From positions 32,944,515 to 33,008,514 of the forward strand of contig OU015528.1 of assembly GCA_907165065.1 (NCBI GenBank): a DNA stretch of 64,000 nt. Direction: 5' to 3'. Each line of letters starts with the position of its first letter. Position 1 is the first letter of the stretch. The DNA comes from Caprimulgus europaeus (Eukaryota > Chordata > Aves > Caprimulgiformes > Caprimulgidae). The notes beneath the pieces are model-generated. The model had not been told where the DNA came from. It saw nothing but the letters and a program-made list of their open reading frames with translations, and searched no databases. Positions 24,591-35,172 of this stretch are shown in pieces. A program made the position numbers and the translations under genes.

Positions 24591-24616
24591 AGATCACATG
24601 GTCTTCTAAAGAAGTC
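24591..24616 (+). other. FRS2: FRS2 5'UTR part of the first coding exon
   Basis: The acceptor ends at 24590. These 26 bases contain an ATG (24598) in the frame of the upstream ORF and its stop TAA (24607-24609). The FRS2 start follows 7 nt later in a strong context (G at -3, G at +4). Confidence 0.8.
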
Positions 24617-24682
24617 ATGGGTAGCTGTTGTAGCTGTCCAGATAAAGAAACTGTGCCAGATAACCATCGAAACAAGTTTAAG
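24617..24682 (+). CDS. FRS2: FRS2 coding exon 1 (residues 1-22)
   Basis: It encodes the myristoylation and palmitoylation signal MGSCCSCP and the lead-in to the PTB domain. The donor is aag|gtaggc, phase 0. Confidence 0.96.
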
Positions 24683-27600
24683 GTAGGCAACTGATGTGAT
24701 ATGCTGTGAATTATTTTCTTGATTTCTTGCACAGTAAGTCTGTGATGGAAAAAAATTAAATTAAAATAGAGTGAGAACTACTGAATGGTTAAAACATCGC
24801 AGAGTTGCAGGTGTCTGTGGCTACAGGTTTCCCTTGCCCCTTTGAGAAGTCCTGTCTTACCAGCAGTGACAAGAACTCTCTAGGGTAGGGTAGGCTTTTT
24901 TATGACAGTTTTAATCTTCAGGAAGGAGAAGAGCCCTGTGCTTTTGATCCATCTCTGTTTCAATCAGTAGGGCCGAAGTAAGCATTGTTACCCCTGGGAA
25001 GTTAGGGAAGATAGGAAGGGAGTCGTAAGCATAAGGGAAGTGCTATTGGAGAAGTGTTCTTATGAACCGGGATGCGGGCTGAGCAATGGAAAATTCTAGG
25101 ACTGCTGATTTTACTTGAAGATCACTATTGATCAGTGATCTTCAGATCACTAATTAAGAGCTTTCTGAGAACTTTTGTCCTTCACTTGAAGAAATTATGT
25201 TTATAAACGTGCTTCTGTCCCTTATATCACTGGAATGTATATGCCTGTGAACGCTTGTTCGCGTGCTTAACGTGAAGCTGCTGAAGTCAGTGACTGTAAG
25301 TAAACATACCTTTGCGTAGTCGCACAAGTCGTATTTGCTCATGTGCTCCAAACTGTCTCTGTGAGTTGGCAAAGGAATGCAACGCTTCCATAGTGAAAAA
25401 TGATTCATTCGTTGCCATAGGGCAACACTGAAATGAGCTTTAGAGCCATGGGAAACGTTTGGAAACGTTTAATCAGTACAAAAAGCTGACGGATAAAATA
25501 TTTATCTGTTTACTTGCTTTTTATGCATTTGACATCACTTTGTATAACTAGTTCCTATTTTTCTCCTTGTAAAATTTCTCTATTGTTTCTGTGGGTCACT
25601 GATCTAGCAGCGGAGGGAGAAGATGAAAGAATGTAATTTGCAAAATGAAGAAAGTTGGCATAAGCCTCAGTGTTAGATGAAACCATTCCTAACTCTTTTC
25701 AATTAACTAGATTTCAAGTTGAAAGTGTCTCTTTAAGGAGTAACATTAATTAATACCATAGGGAAGTTTTTTTTGGTAGACTTTTTATTGAGTAAGAAAG
25801 AATCTCACTAAAAGCAGCACTGTGAGATAAAATACATGCAGAGGAAAATATGCATTGTCTGAATTCCATAAAGGCTGCAGATGATCTCAAACTGATTTAA
25901 AAACAGAAAGAATAAGAGTTTAAGCTTTATACACGTTTTCACGCAAGATAACCATAGGGTATTTGAATTATCTTTTGACTTTAAAAGGGCAGAAAAAAAA
26001 AATCAATAACAGTCTGGTGACTCAGCACAGTGCAAGGCTATACAGGTATGTGAAGGAAGCTTTATCTTGGAGCCTCTTATCCTTTCTCATTCCTTTTCCC
26101 AACTGTAAGTGGCTTTATATGACAAAGCAAATACTTTTTTTTTTTTTTTTTAAATGGGGCCCTGAAAGATTCCATTATCTGAGGTGTGCCTTATCTGTGT
26201 GGAAATACTAGAATATGTACATAAAACCAGTTTTTTAAAACATATTTAACTTACAAATCTCTTCTATTTTAAATTTCTCCTCAGATTTTACAATAATATT
26301 ATGCAGTCTCATTGATATTGCTTTTAAATATGTATTATTTAAATTCTGGGTTGGAGAGCAAAGGAACTGATTTGGTGAGGTGCTTTTTAAATTTTTTTTA
26401 AACTTTTACCTCAAGGACCATAGCTAATATGACAGAGCAGATGGAGTGCATCAGTAAAATGTTAAGATTATTATTATTAGTGTTGGTGCTCAGAAGAGTA
26501 CTTTCCTAATGCTATTTAACTTCCTTTTTATAGGTTATTAATGTGGATGATGATGGTAATGAACTGGGTTCTGGCATAATGGAACTTACAGATACAGAAC
26601 TAATTTTGTACACCCGTAAAAGGGACTCTGTAAAATGGCACTACCTCTGTCTCCGTCGTTACGGCTATGACTCAAATCTTTTCTCTTTTGAAAGTGGCCG
26701 AAGGTGTCAAACTGGACAAGGTATGTGGAATTTCTGTATATAAAGCTTTTCAGAAATCTATTTGATATTGGAAGACAATTTTGTTTTTAAAAAAAAAAAG
26801 TGCATTTGCCTGTCTTTTGGCAAGGGTTGTAAAGGCTGTAGTTTTATATTTGAATGTGGTTTCTGGGAAAAAAAAAGTGAGTTACCTTATGAGGAATGGT
26901 CTTAGGGTAAAATGAGGATTTGAGTTGCACATGGTTTTTGGCATTGTAGGTCTGGAGTACTTTGTGCTTGTATGTATGGATACTTCTGGTCAAATTAGGA
27001 GATGGTTTGACAAGGAAATTCTCCTGCCTCAGAGGTTGACTTGACTTTCAATGAGGGGCAGTGAAAACTGGAACTGTGGAGGAATCTCCTCAGAGTTCAA
27101 AGAATTCTCTATTTTTAGATTTTAAAAGAGTGGAGCACTGGTTTGAACTGGATATCCCTACCCTATTGTTGTCTTCAGTAACACACTTGTGTTTAAACCT
27201 TTTCCTGAAACAAATACCACTTTGATTTGTATCAATGACATAATTCTCAAATTTTGACACTTTTTTGTATGAAGTGTGTAAACTTCAGCTATGCTCAGTT
27301 ATTTTCTGTGTGGCTTTAATTGGAAAAAGACAGTTACCTTTCCAGTTCCCAGGTCATGCCTGCCTTGGCCAAGGTTGGCTCCCAGTGAGAAGGTTAGGCT
27401 TTTCTTTCAGTCTTCACTGCAGCCATCTCCAAGGGAGTAGCTGTTTTGGTTGAGGTCTCAGCCTCGTTTTGCGCCTTTCCGACTGTGAGGTAGCTGTATG
27501 TAGCTGGAATTCTTACATATTCATACACTGTGAAATTAAGTCTCATTTTTGTTTTCTTACAGACTTTTAACATTTACTGGTGTTTTTATCAATAATTATA

Positions 27601-30600
27601 TTTAGCAATTGCAATTTAAAAAAAAAAAATTGCTGTAAAAAAATAAGGAAGATGAAAGAGCTTGATCATAAACAAAGTTGTCAGTCTTCATTGTCCAAGC
27701 AGAGGTAAGGGTAGACAGGGTTTTTTTGATAAGAGTTTAGAAGGCATTCTGAGTTCATGTCCCTCCATTCCTGAGGGAATGGAGAAGTTTTCAAATTTTA
27801 CAGTGTACTCCATACTAAACTACTTTCTTCTCAGAAGTCTGAAAATTTAATGAACTTTATTTTGAAGAAAATAACTTTAACTTATTTTGCAGGTTTAATT
27901 TACTCCTTCTAAACTTGTAAAATAGATACTAATAGAATTCAATTGCAAATACTATTTTGAAGGTTCTTTTCCACGGGCTATTAGCACGTCTACAAAATTT
28001 TCCACCGAATCTAATTAACTTAGCAACCCTTTCCTCCCTCTTTTGTCTCTTGCCATCCTTAGGTACTATTAAAATACTGTGAATAGTGAGAAAAAAAGAA
28101 ATCTGGCAGAAAATCTTCTCTCTGCTGCCTTTTTGCAATGCAGCATTGTTCCCAAGACCTAGGCTGGGTTTTGTGGGCACAGTTGCAAAACTTGATCTTC
28201 ACTTGGTGAGATGACCAAGAAGTTTTTCATTTGAATACTGCCCAGCAACTTTTGCTGATTGCATTAGTATTCTTGTCTGTGTTTTCCATTTGATCTTAAA
28301 TTACGTCTACTGATAAGTTGTCAGAATGCTCTGATGGAAAAACATTGAGTTTGTGCTAGGTATTAAAAACCTTGAAGACATGGTTTTGCAGCACAGCTAG
28401 GAGATAATTTAGGATAGCAAACTTGGAGGAGCTTGTGTGTCACCGTTTTGTGTAAGTGACAGATCACTTTGTATTTAATGTGAATGTATTTAGTAAAAAT
28501 CAAGGTTTCATCAAGTTGTTTTTGCTTGCAGTTTCCATGCCAATTTGGTTCACCTTATATTTTAAGGAATGAGCAATTTGGAAGGACCTTTTTGAAAGGA
28601 GTAAAGGTAGTTGAATTTCTCAGAAACATACTGGGATCTTTTTAAAGCTTATGAACCTAGATTTTTAATGTTATTTTTTGTCCATTAAGATTCAAGTATT
28701 CAGTGCGAATTTTCAGAAATACATAAAAAATTAAACATAGACTATTGTACTTGAGCTGGATCGTGGGTTGGGGAAATGTAGCAGAAGCTCTACAGCTGCT
28801 GTGCTGCAAGCATGGGGCTTATTCACTGCACCAGCTGAATATATTTGTTGAGTGTCATTCCTCTTAGCCCATTTGGTATATTCCCAGATGGGTTTTTGTG
28901 AACTTGTGCCATGTGGAGCATTTCTGGTAGGTCGGATCTGTCACAGTTCTGCGTCCTTAAATACATGATGATAGTAATTGCCAGCGTATTAACGTAATAG
29001 CAATTACAGAACTAGCTAGATAGGTAGGTAGTTTTTAGTGTAAAGAGTGTTTTAAGATTGTAATACTCACTTTAAAAAATGAGCACCTGCACCCACGTTT
29101 AACAAGCATGTCAACTTTAACTTCATGCTTTCAATGGAAGAATAATCCAAAGCTGGGACTTTGCTGGTGAGGGTAAGTTGGGGCACTCCCTGCTGTTTAA
29201 GGCAAAGTGGCACAATACACACGCAAAACATTTGGTATTGCTGCTAACTTTGTGTTCTGTGTCTATCCTTTAGCCTAAAGCAATTGGTTTGTTACTGTCC
29301 GTTTCACACAGTTTGTCTTACTAGCTTTTCATTTTAATTTTAATCTTCTTAAAGAAACTCAACTTTTACCCGGTGTTCAAATCCTTCTTTCCTGTTGTGC
29401 AGGTGTCTTATTTTTATGGTAATTTAATAGAAATATGATTTTAAAGATATGAAATTTTAGCACCACAGTAGTTTAATTTAGTGTTTTTATTTATTTAACA
29501 GGTATCCTTTTTATCAGCTTAAAAACCAGAAAAAATCTTGCCCTGTTTTGTGTGCTCCCTCCCTGCCCCCCCTTTTTTTAAACCCCTCATTTAGCACTCG
29601 AAACGTAGTTTTGCTTTTAATTGAATCAATTTTCTGTTCTAGTTTAACTTCTGGTGCATGGGAAACTTATTCTCCTATTAGATAAACACTTCAAAGGTTC
29701 TCAGTAATTGTGTGTTTTGGTGCAATAAAAATTTCTTAACGTTTTTGCTTCTTTAACAGGTATGCATTATGTGGATTCCCGTTCTGTTGTTTGAAAATTA
29801 AATACGTTGTAAGGCATGTTTCCTACGTTAAAGGATTTTGATGTTTTTCTTGCGTATTTGTAGGAATCTTTGCCTTTAAATGTGCCCGTGCAGAGGAGCT
29901 ATTTAATATGTTGCAAGAGATAATGCAGAATAATAGCATAAATGTGGTAGAAGAACCAGTAGTAGAAAGGAATAATCATCAAACTGAGTTGGAAGCTCCA
30001 AGAACCCCTCGAACGCCTACCAGTAAGTGTGGTTATACTGTCAGATGACATACCCGAATGTAATGTGGTACTTAGCTTTAAATTAGTTTTCTTTTTAATT
30101 ACTTAAAGATTTAATGCAAATTAAATGCTATTTTCAGCTAAGAGGCTAATTACCAGTAACGTATTCTTTTGAGGTACTTGCTGAGGATTCTCTTTTGAGA
30201 ATCCTAAGCGTTGGGAGCAAAACTGCCATAGTCAAGTCCTTCAGCTTTAAGAAGTAAGTTTTGGGAACTTAGTTGTTGCATACTGCTTCAGGATATACCT
30301 CCTGAATTGCTTTATCACCCTATTTTACTTGTAGCATTTCTGAGAAATGTTAATGTTGGGCAATGTTCTAGCCTTTTTATTAGGGAAAAAAGTAATGGTA
30401 ATATCACATCTACAGTGGGTTTGGAATCTTTCTTTGGCTGTGAGTAGATGGATGGGTAGAATTACATCCTTTCAAAAATTCTGGAGGATTTTAAGTAATC
30501 TCAGGCAGATGGCTTGATACTTGAAACTAGGAATTTCAGATGATTGATTATTTCAGAGAAATGAAAGCTTAAGTAAATAAGTCCCTGTGTGTTAGGGAGA

Positions 30601-33600
30601 CATATTGTTAATTGTAGAAGGAGAAGTTGGGTAGGGAGTTTACTGGGAGGACTGTGGTGTGTAATACACCCAGACTTCAGTGATTGCTTCAGACATGTTT
30701 CCCAGTAAATACTGTGATGTTATACTCTGCAGTTTGCTTTCCCCTTCCTTCCCTCCAGCAAAATTCAGTCTTGTGAATACTTAATAGTCTTACGTATTTT
30801 AATTTCTCTTTTGAAAATGAAGATACAAAGCATCTTACTAATATACAGTAAAATATTCTATTTTAATATGGTTTTGCTTGTTTTCTAATTGAATCAGCTC
30901 CTGGGTTCAATGCACAAAGTTTACCTAACGGCTATCCCAGATATCCATCTTTTGGAGATGCTTCATCACATCCTTCCAGCAGACATCCTTCTGTCGGAAG
31001 TGCACGCCTCCCCTCTGTCGGTGAAGAATCAACGCATCCTTTACTTGTAGCAGAGGAGCAAGTGGGTATTCTACTCCCCCCACTCCCCCCTATATTTTAG
31101 GCTCTACATTAGTTCAGATTTTTTCTAAAGTTTATTCTGTAGGGTTTCATTTGTGATTTTCAGTATCAGATGTAATGTATTTTTGCTGTATGTTAACTAC
31201 TTCAGAAAAGTGTTTGCTTTGTCTCTTCAAAATGACACTTTGTGGCATAGCTGGCTGAAGAAGAGTAACTATTTTAAGTCACCCTTCATATTTATATACA
31301 AATAAAGAAAGGGAAAGTATGTATTTGCATATACTCTTTCCAGAAATTTCAGTAATAGTTGTTAAATAAATTATATTTTATAATGAGAGATCCTGATCAA
31401 AAAGCTTCTTTACATGTAAGTCTTCTATTTGGCGAATAGAAATAGTGGAATAATTTAAGTTAGAAGGGACCTCTAGCAGCCTCTAGGTCAAATTTTAAAG
31501 TTAGAGGAGGCTGCACAGAGCCTTGTGCTGTCGTGCTTTGAATACTCCAAACAAGAGATTCCATAGTGTCTCTGAGTCATGTGTTCCAGTGTTTGACCAC
31601 CTTTGTTGTGAAAGCATTTTTCCCTTACATGTAATCAATTTTTTTTCCTGTTACAGCTGGTGTCTGTTGCCCCTTAGCCTTTTGCTGAACTTCTCCAAAA
31701 AGGGTCTGGCTCTGTCTTTTCTTTATCTATTAGGTGGTTGAAAACAGACATCAGGTTTTTTCCTGGCCTTCTCTTAAGACTGGACAAGGATGGCTCTCTC
31801 AGCTTCTCCTCATATGTCACATGCTGCAGCCCCTCTAATCAGGGCCCTCCACTGGATTTGCTCCAGTATAGTGGTGTCTGTCTTGGACTGGAGAGCCAGT
31901 TACTCCAGATTCAGTCTCACAAGTGCTGAATTGATAGTAATCTCTTTCCTTAACCTACTGGCTGTGCTTTTGCTAACACAAATCAATGCACATTTGATGT
32001 TCATTGCTGCAAGCGCACACTGCTGACTTACATTCAATTCACCGTCCACCTGGACCCCTGGTGCTTTTCTGCAAAGCTGTTTTCAAGTCAGTTGGTGCCT
32101 AGCCTGTACTGTTGGTGTTGTTCCGTGCCAGGCACTGGACTTTGCATTTGCTGTTGGCAGAGTTTCATGAGGTTTCTGTGAGGTCACTTCTTCAGGCTGC
32201 TGAGATCCCTCTCAGTGGAAACCTTACCTATCTGGAATAGACTGAAAACTTTCTGTGGTTGTGTTCTATCTCTTCATTCAGGTTGCTGATGAAAATGTTA
32301 GTCAAGTTTAATAAAATGTAAAGTGATGCAGGAAGACTCTTCTGCTTGACAAGAACCAGTGTTGGAAATGAGAGAAGATAACCAGAGCAAAATGCAATGA
32401 ACTATCTTGTGGGAAAAGAAGAGTTGAAGGGCTGTTGGTGGAGTTACTGAAATGAAATTAGTTTAAAGAATCAATTTAGAAGTCAAATGAGCTGTAAATA
32501 ACATTTCCTAGAGTCATATAATACCAGGTTGGAAGAGACCTTAAAGATCATCTGGTCCAAACTTTCTTGGATTAAGCACAGTCTAGACAAAATGGCCTGC
32601 ACACTTGAATCTTAGAAGTGTTTAGCTTGTAGAGCTTGATAGAGAAGTTGGGAAGGCTAGATGAGTGCTGCCTTTTGACTTAAAATACTACTTTTACTGT
32701 TTGGGTATCCAGGCACAATTAAAGTTTAGAGAAAGAATCCATTACTTCAGTCTTTACATTTCAGCTTCATCTGGATCCACTACGGGAACTTGGAGGCATA
32801 AACTAGTGGTATATTCCTACCTTTTGTAGTGGCATCTGGTCTAACTCCTGCTTCTTTTTAATTCCGAGTGTCAGAGTTCTTATGGAAATGTATGTTTGTC
32901 TGTTTCAGTTTCTGGTATTAGGAAGCTGTTAGCTCTTGAAGAAAGAATAGACTCTTCTGCCAGTAGAGCCAACCTCTCATCTCATTGCTTAAGCAGTACA
33001 CACAGCAAGATCCTGGGCTTTTTAGCTTGTTGTTTTGTTTTGTTTTGTTTTTCTAAATGGGCAGTAAATTTCTTTTGTAGTGTGGAAATTAAAGATAAAT
33101 TTAGCCAAAGCAACTGTTGAACTGTTGGTCACTGTTACTGTCATGGCAAGGGACAGCAAAGTAGAGCTCTGCTTCAGTGATTTGTCCAAGTGAACTAATG
33201 AGCTAAGTTGGAGCAGCCTAAGGTTGTCCTGACCAGAGCACAGCTGGAATAAAACCTGAAAAGCTGTAACTAGAGCACAACTGTGATGAAACATCAAATC
33301 AAAATAATTATTAATGTAGCATGTAAGTTGCATTATTTTGTCTGCCTTGAGTAACTAATTTTATTTAGAGTAACATTAACAAAACCGACAGCAAAATTTG
33401 AGGGGGTGTCCTGGTTTTTGCTAGGATAGAGTTAATTTTCTTCTTAGTAGCTAGGAAGCACCGTGTTTTGGTTTCAGTGAAGATTGTTATGAGAAGAAAT
33501 GTAGATAACTACAAGGACACTGTGCTTGGGCAGTTTCCAAGAAGAGAGGACTGGAAGGGGAAGTGGAGAAGAAAAGTGTAGCAGTTAGTAAAACCCAGAA

Positions 33601-35172
33601 CTGACAGTTGGATATGCCAATAAGATATTCCATATCATATCACGTCATGTTCAGTATATTAACTGGGGCTGACCGGAAAGGGAGGAATTCTCATGGGAAT
33701 CGCTCGGGCTCGCTTTTCCAGGATTGTGGTTTTGGTTACGGGGTTCTTTTTTGCTCCTCCATTATCAGCAGGGGGTGAACATTTGTACTCTGCATCACTC
33801 ATATATATATATATATAGTTATCGTTATAACTCTTATTATTCTTATTTTAATTTTATTTTACTCTAATTATTAAATTGTTCTTAACTCAGCCTACAAGTC
33901 TCCTCACCTTTACCCCTCCAATTCTCTCCCCGGTTCCCTGGGTGGGGGTGAAGAGGGCGGGGTGGGGGGGTGCTGCAAGTGGCTGTGTCTTGTTTGGCTG
34001 CCAGCTGAGTTAAACTATCACAGGGGGGAAAAAAGCAAAACTGAGCACAGTGCAGCAAGATGTGTGAGAGAGGACCTTTGCTCTTAAACAGCTATCACGG
34101 GACTGAGTTTTCAGATGTTTTGATTAGAAAAATGGGGAGTTAGGGGGGAAGGAAATTTGGTGGGAGAGGAGTAGTGCAAATAGCATTTGAATTTCCTTTT
34201 ATTTTTTTCTTCCCCTTTAAGGTACACACTTATGTCAACACTACTGGAGTACAAGAGGAAAGAAAAAATCGATCCAGTGTGCATGTGCCACTGGAATCAA
34301 AGCTTTCAAACACTGAAACAACTAAAGTGAAAGAAGATCAGATGTGTACTGATGACAGAGATGCTCAGGTTCTCCTGGAGCCTGAAGGAGTCAAGTTTGT
34401 TTTAGGACCAACACCTGTTCAAAGGCAGTTAATGGAAAGAGAGAAACTGGAGCAACTTGGGAGAGACCAAGTTAGTGGCAGCAGCACAAACAACACTGAA
34501 TGGGACACTGGGTACGACAGTGATGAACGTAGAGAAACACCATCTGGTAATAAATTGGTGTATGAAAATATAAATAGGTTATCAATCCCTAGTGCCTCAG
34601 GGGTCAGGAGAGGTCGTTTGACATCAACCAGTACCTCAGACACCCAGAACATTAACAACTCTGCTCAGAGGAGAACTGCGCTGTTGAACTATGAGAACTT
34701 GCCATCCTTGCCTCCTGTTTGGGAAGCCCGCAAGCTGAGTAGAGATGAAGATGACAGTTTAGGACCAAAGACCCCATCTCTGAACGGCTACCACAATAAC
34801 CTAGATCCAATGCATAATTATGTCAATACAGAGAATGTAACGGTACCAGCAAGTGCTCATAAAGTGGAGTTTACACGACGTCGGGACTGTACCCCAACAG
34901 TCTTTAACTTTGACATTAGGCGTCCAAGTTTAGAACACAGGCAGCTCAACTACATACAGGTTGACTTGGAAGGCGGCAGTGACTCCGACAACCCTCAGAC
35001 TCCAAAAACCCCCACCACTCCACTTCCGCAGACTCCAACCAGGCGCACAGAGCTGTATGCTGTGATAGACATTGAAAGAACTGCTGCTATGTCAAGCTTG
35101 CAAAAAGCACTGCCCCGAGATGATGGTACTTCTAGGAAAACTAGACATAACAGTACTGACCTGCCTATGTGA
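24617..35172 (+). CDS. FRS2: FRS2, fibroblast growth factor receptor substrate 2 (five coding exons, 508 aa)
   Basis: FRS2 is a lipid-anchored adaptor at the plasma membrane. It binds activated FGF and neurotrophin receptors and, once tyrosine-phosphorylated, recruits GRB2 and SHP2 to drive RAS-MAPK and PI3K signalling. Coding segments are 24617-24682, 26534-26720, 29864-30022, 30898-31061 and 34222-35172; they join in frame to 508 codons plus TGA, the length known for mammalian FRS2. The protein begins MGSCCS (N-myristoylation on Gly2, cysteines for palmitoylation). A PTB domain covers about residues 13-115. Docking tyrosines fall at 196, 306, 349, 392, 436 and 471, the numbers known for the mammalian protein. 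Proline-directed threonines (132, 135, 138) are ERK feedback sites. All splice sites are GT-AG and no disruption is seen. Confidence 0.98.
24683..26533 (+). other. FRS2 intron after coding exon 1
   Basis: AT-rich, with no internal gene. It contains a perfect 11-bp-arm inverted repeat at 25116-25144, a tandem pair of a 10-mer at 25451-25470 and a T-run near 26135-26151. Confidence 0.7.
26534..26720 (+). CDS. FRS2: FRS2 coding exon 2 (residues 23-84, first base of 85)
   Basis: It encodes the first half of the PTB domain (starts VINVDDDGNELG). Acceptor tttttatag, donor aag|gtatgt, ending phase 1. Confidence 0.97.
26721..29863 (+). other. FRS2 intron after coding exon 2
   Basis: AT-rich, no recognisable mobile element or RNA gene. 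Open frames of 60-83 codons have no supported product. Confidence 0.65.
29864..30022 (+). CDS. FRS2: FRS2 coding exon 3 (residues 85-137, first base of 138)
   Basis: It completes the PTB domain and the start of the RTPRTP cluster. The intron splits the codon for Thr138. Acceptor ttgtag, donor cca|gtaagt. Confidence 0.97.
30898..31061 (+). CDS. FRS2: FRS2 coding exon 4 (residues 138-192)
   Basis: A Ser/Pro-rich linker (PSFGDASSHPSSRHPS). Acceptor gaatcag; the donor is the weaker caa|gtgggt. This frame joins Gln192 to Val193 of the last exon. Confidence 0.95.
31443..32312 (-). mobile_element. Old, diverged CR1 fragment
   Basis: The plus strand reads as the complement of a CR1 3' half: 'agaagggacctctag', 'ccttagccttttgctgaacttc', 'ggccctccactggatttgctcc' and 'ctgagatccctctcag' appear in CR1 order. 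It is far more diverged than the copies at 6287 or 56345, with no open frame of useful length. It therefore belongs to an older subfamily. Confidence 0.8.
32511..32630 (-). mobile_element. CR1 3'-end fragment
   Basis: 'ccaggttggaagagacctt' followed by 'agatcatctggtccaa' is the complement of a CR1 3' end. The next ~60 bases keep weaker CR1 resemblance. It lies close to the older copy at 31443 and may be a separate insertion. Confidence 0.82.
33407..34022 (+). mobile_element. Solo LTR in the last FRS2 intron
   Basis: The termini are TGTCCTGG and ..TATCACA (TG...CA). GGGGG lies on both sides (33402-33406 and 34023-34027), consistent with a 5-bp target duplication although low-complexity. It has a TATA-rich stretch (about 33800-33820), an ATTAAA signal (33870-33875) and a U5-like tail ending in 'ggctgccagctgagtt..', giving plus orientation. 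No internal retroviral genes are present. Confidence 0.85.
33870..33875 (+). promoter_or_regulatory. LTR polyadenylation signal ATTAAA, sense to FRS2
   Basis: A canonical variant signal in the LTR where an R/U5 boundary is expected. It lies in FRS2 sense, about 350 bp upstream of the last coding exon. Confidence 0.5.
34222..35172 (+). CDS. FRS2: FRS2 coding exon 5 (residues 193-508, stop)
   Basis: One 951-bp exon encodes the entire tyrosine docking tail: HTYVN (196), LVYENI (306), LNYENL (349), HNYVN (392), NYIQV (436) and LYAVI (471). The acceptor is ccctttaag and the stop is TGA at 35170-35172. The open frame extends upstream to 34174 into the intron; the acceptor fixes the exon start. Confidence 0.98.
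   Translation, partial: VHTYVNTTGVQEERKNRSSVHVPLESKLSNTETTKVKEDQMCTDDRDAQVLLEPEGVKFVLGPTPVQRQLMEREKLEQLGRDQVSGSSTNNTEWDTGYDSDERRETPSGNKLVYENINRLSIPSASGVRRGRLTSTSTSDTQNINNSAQRRTALLNYENLPSLPPVWEARKLSRDEDDSLGPKTPSLNGYHNNLDPMHNYVNTENVTVPASAHKVEFTRRRDCTPTVFNFDIRRPSLEHRQLNYIQVDLEGGSDSDNPQTPKTPTTPLPQTPTRRTELYAVIDIERTAAMSSLQKALPRDDGTSRKTRHNSTDLPM

Larger units (their letters stand above)
31062..34221 (+). other. FRS2 last coding intron, repeat-rich
   Basis: It contains two old minus-strand CR1 fragments (about 31443-32312 and 32511-32630) and a plus-strand solo LTR (33407-34022) that ends 199 bp before the acceptor. Frames within the CR1 are not genes. Confidence 0.8.
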
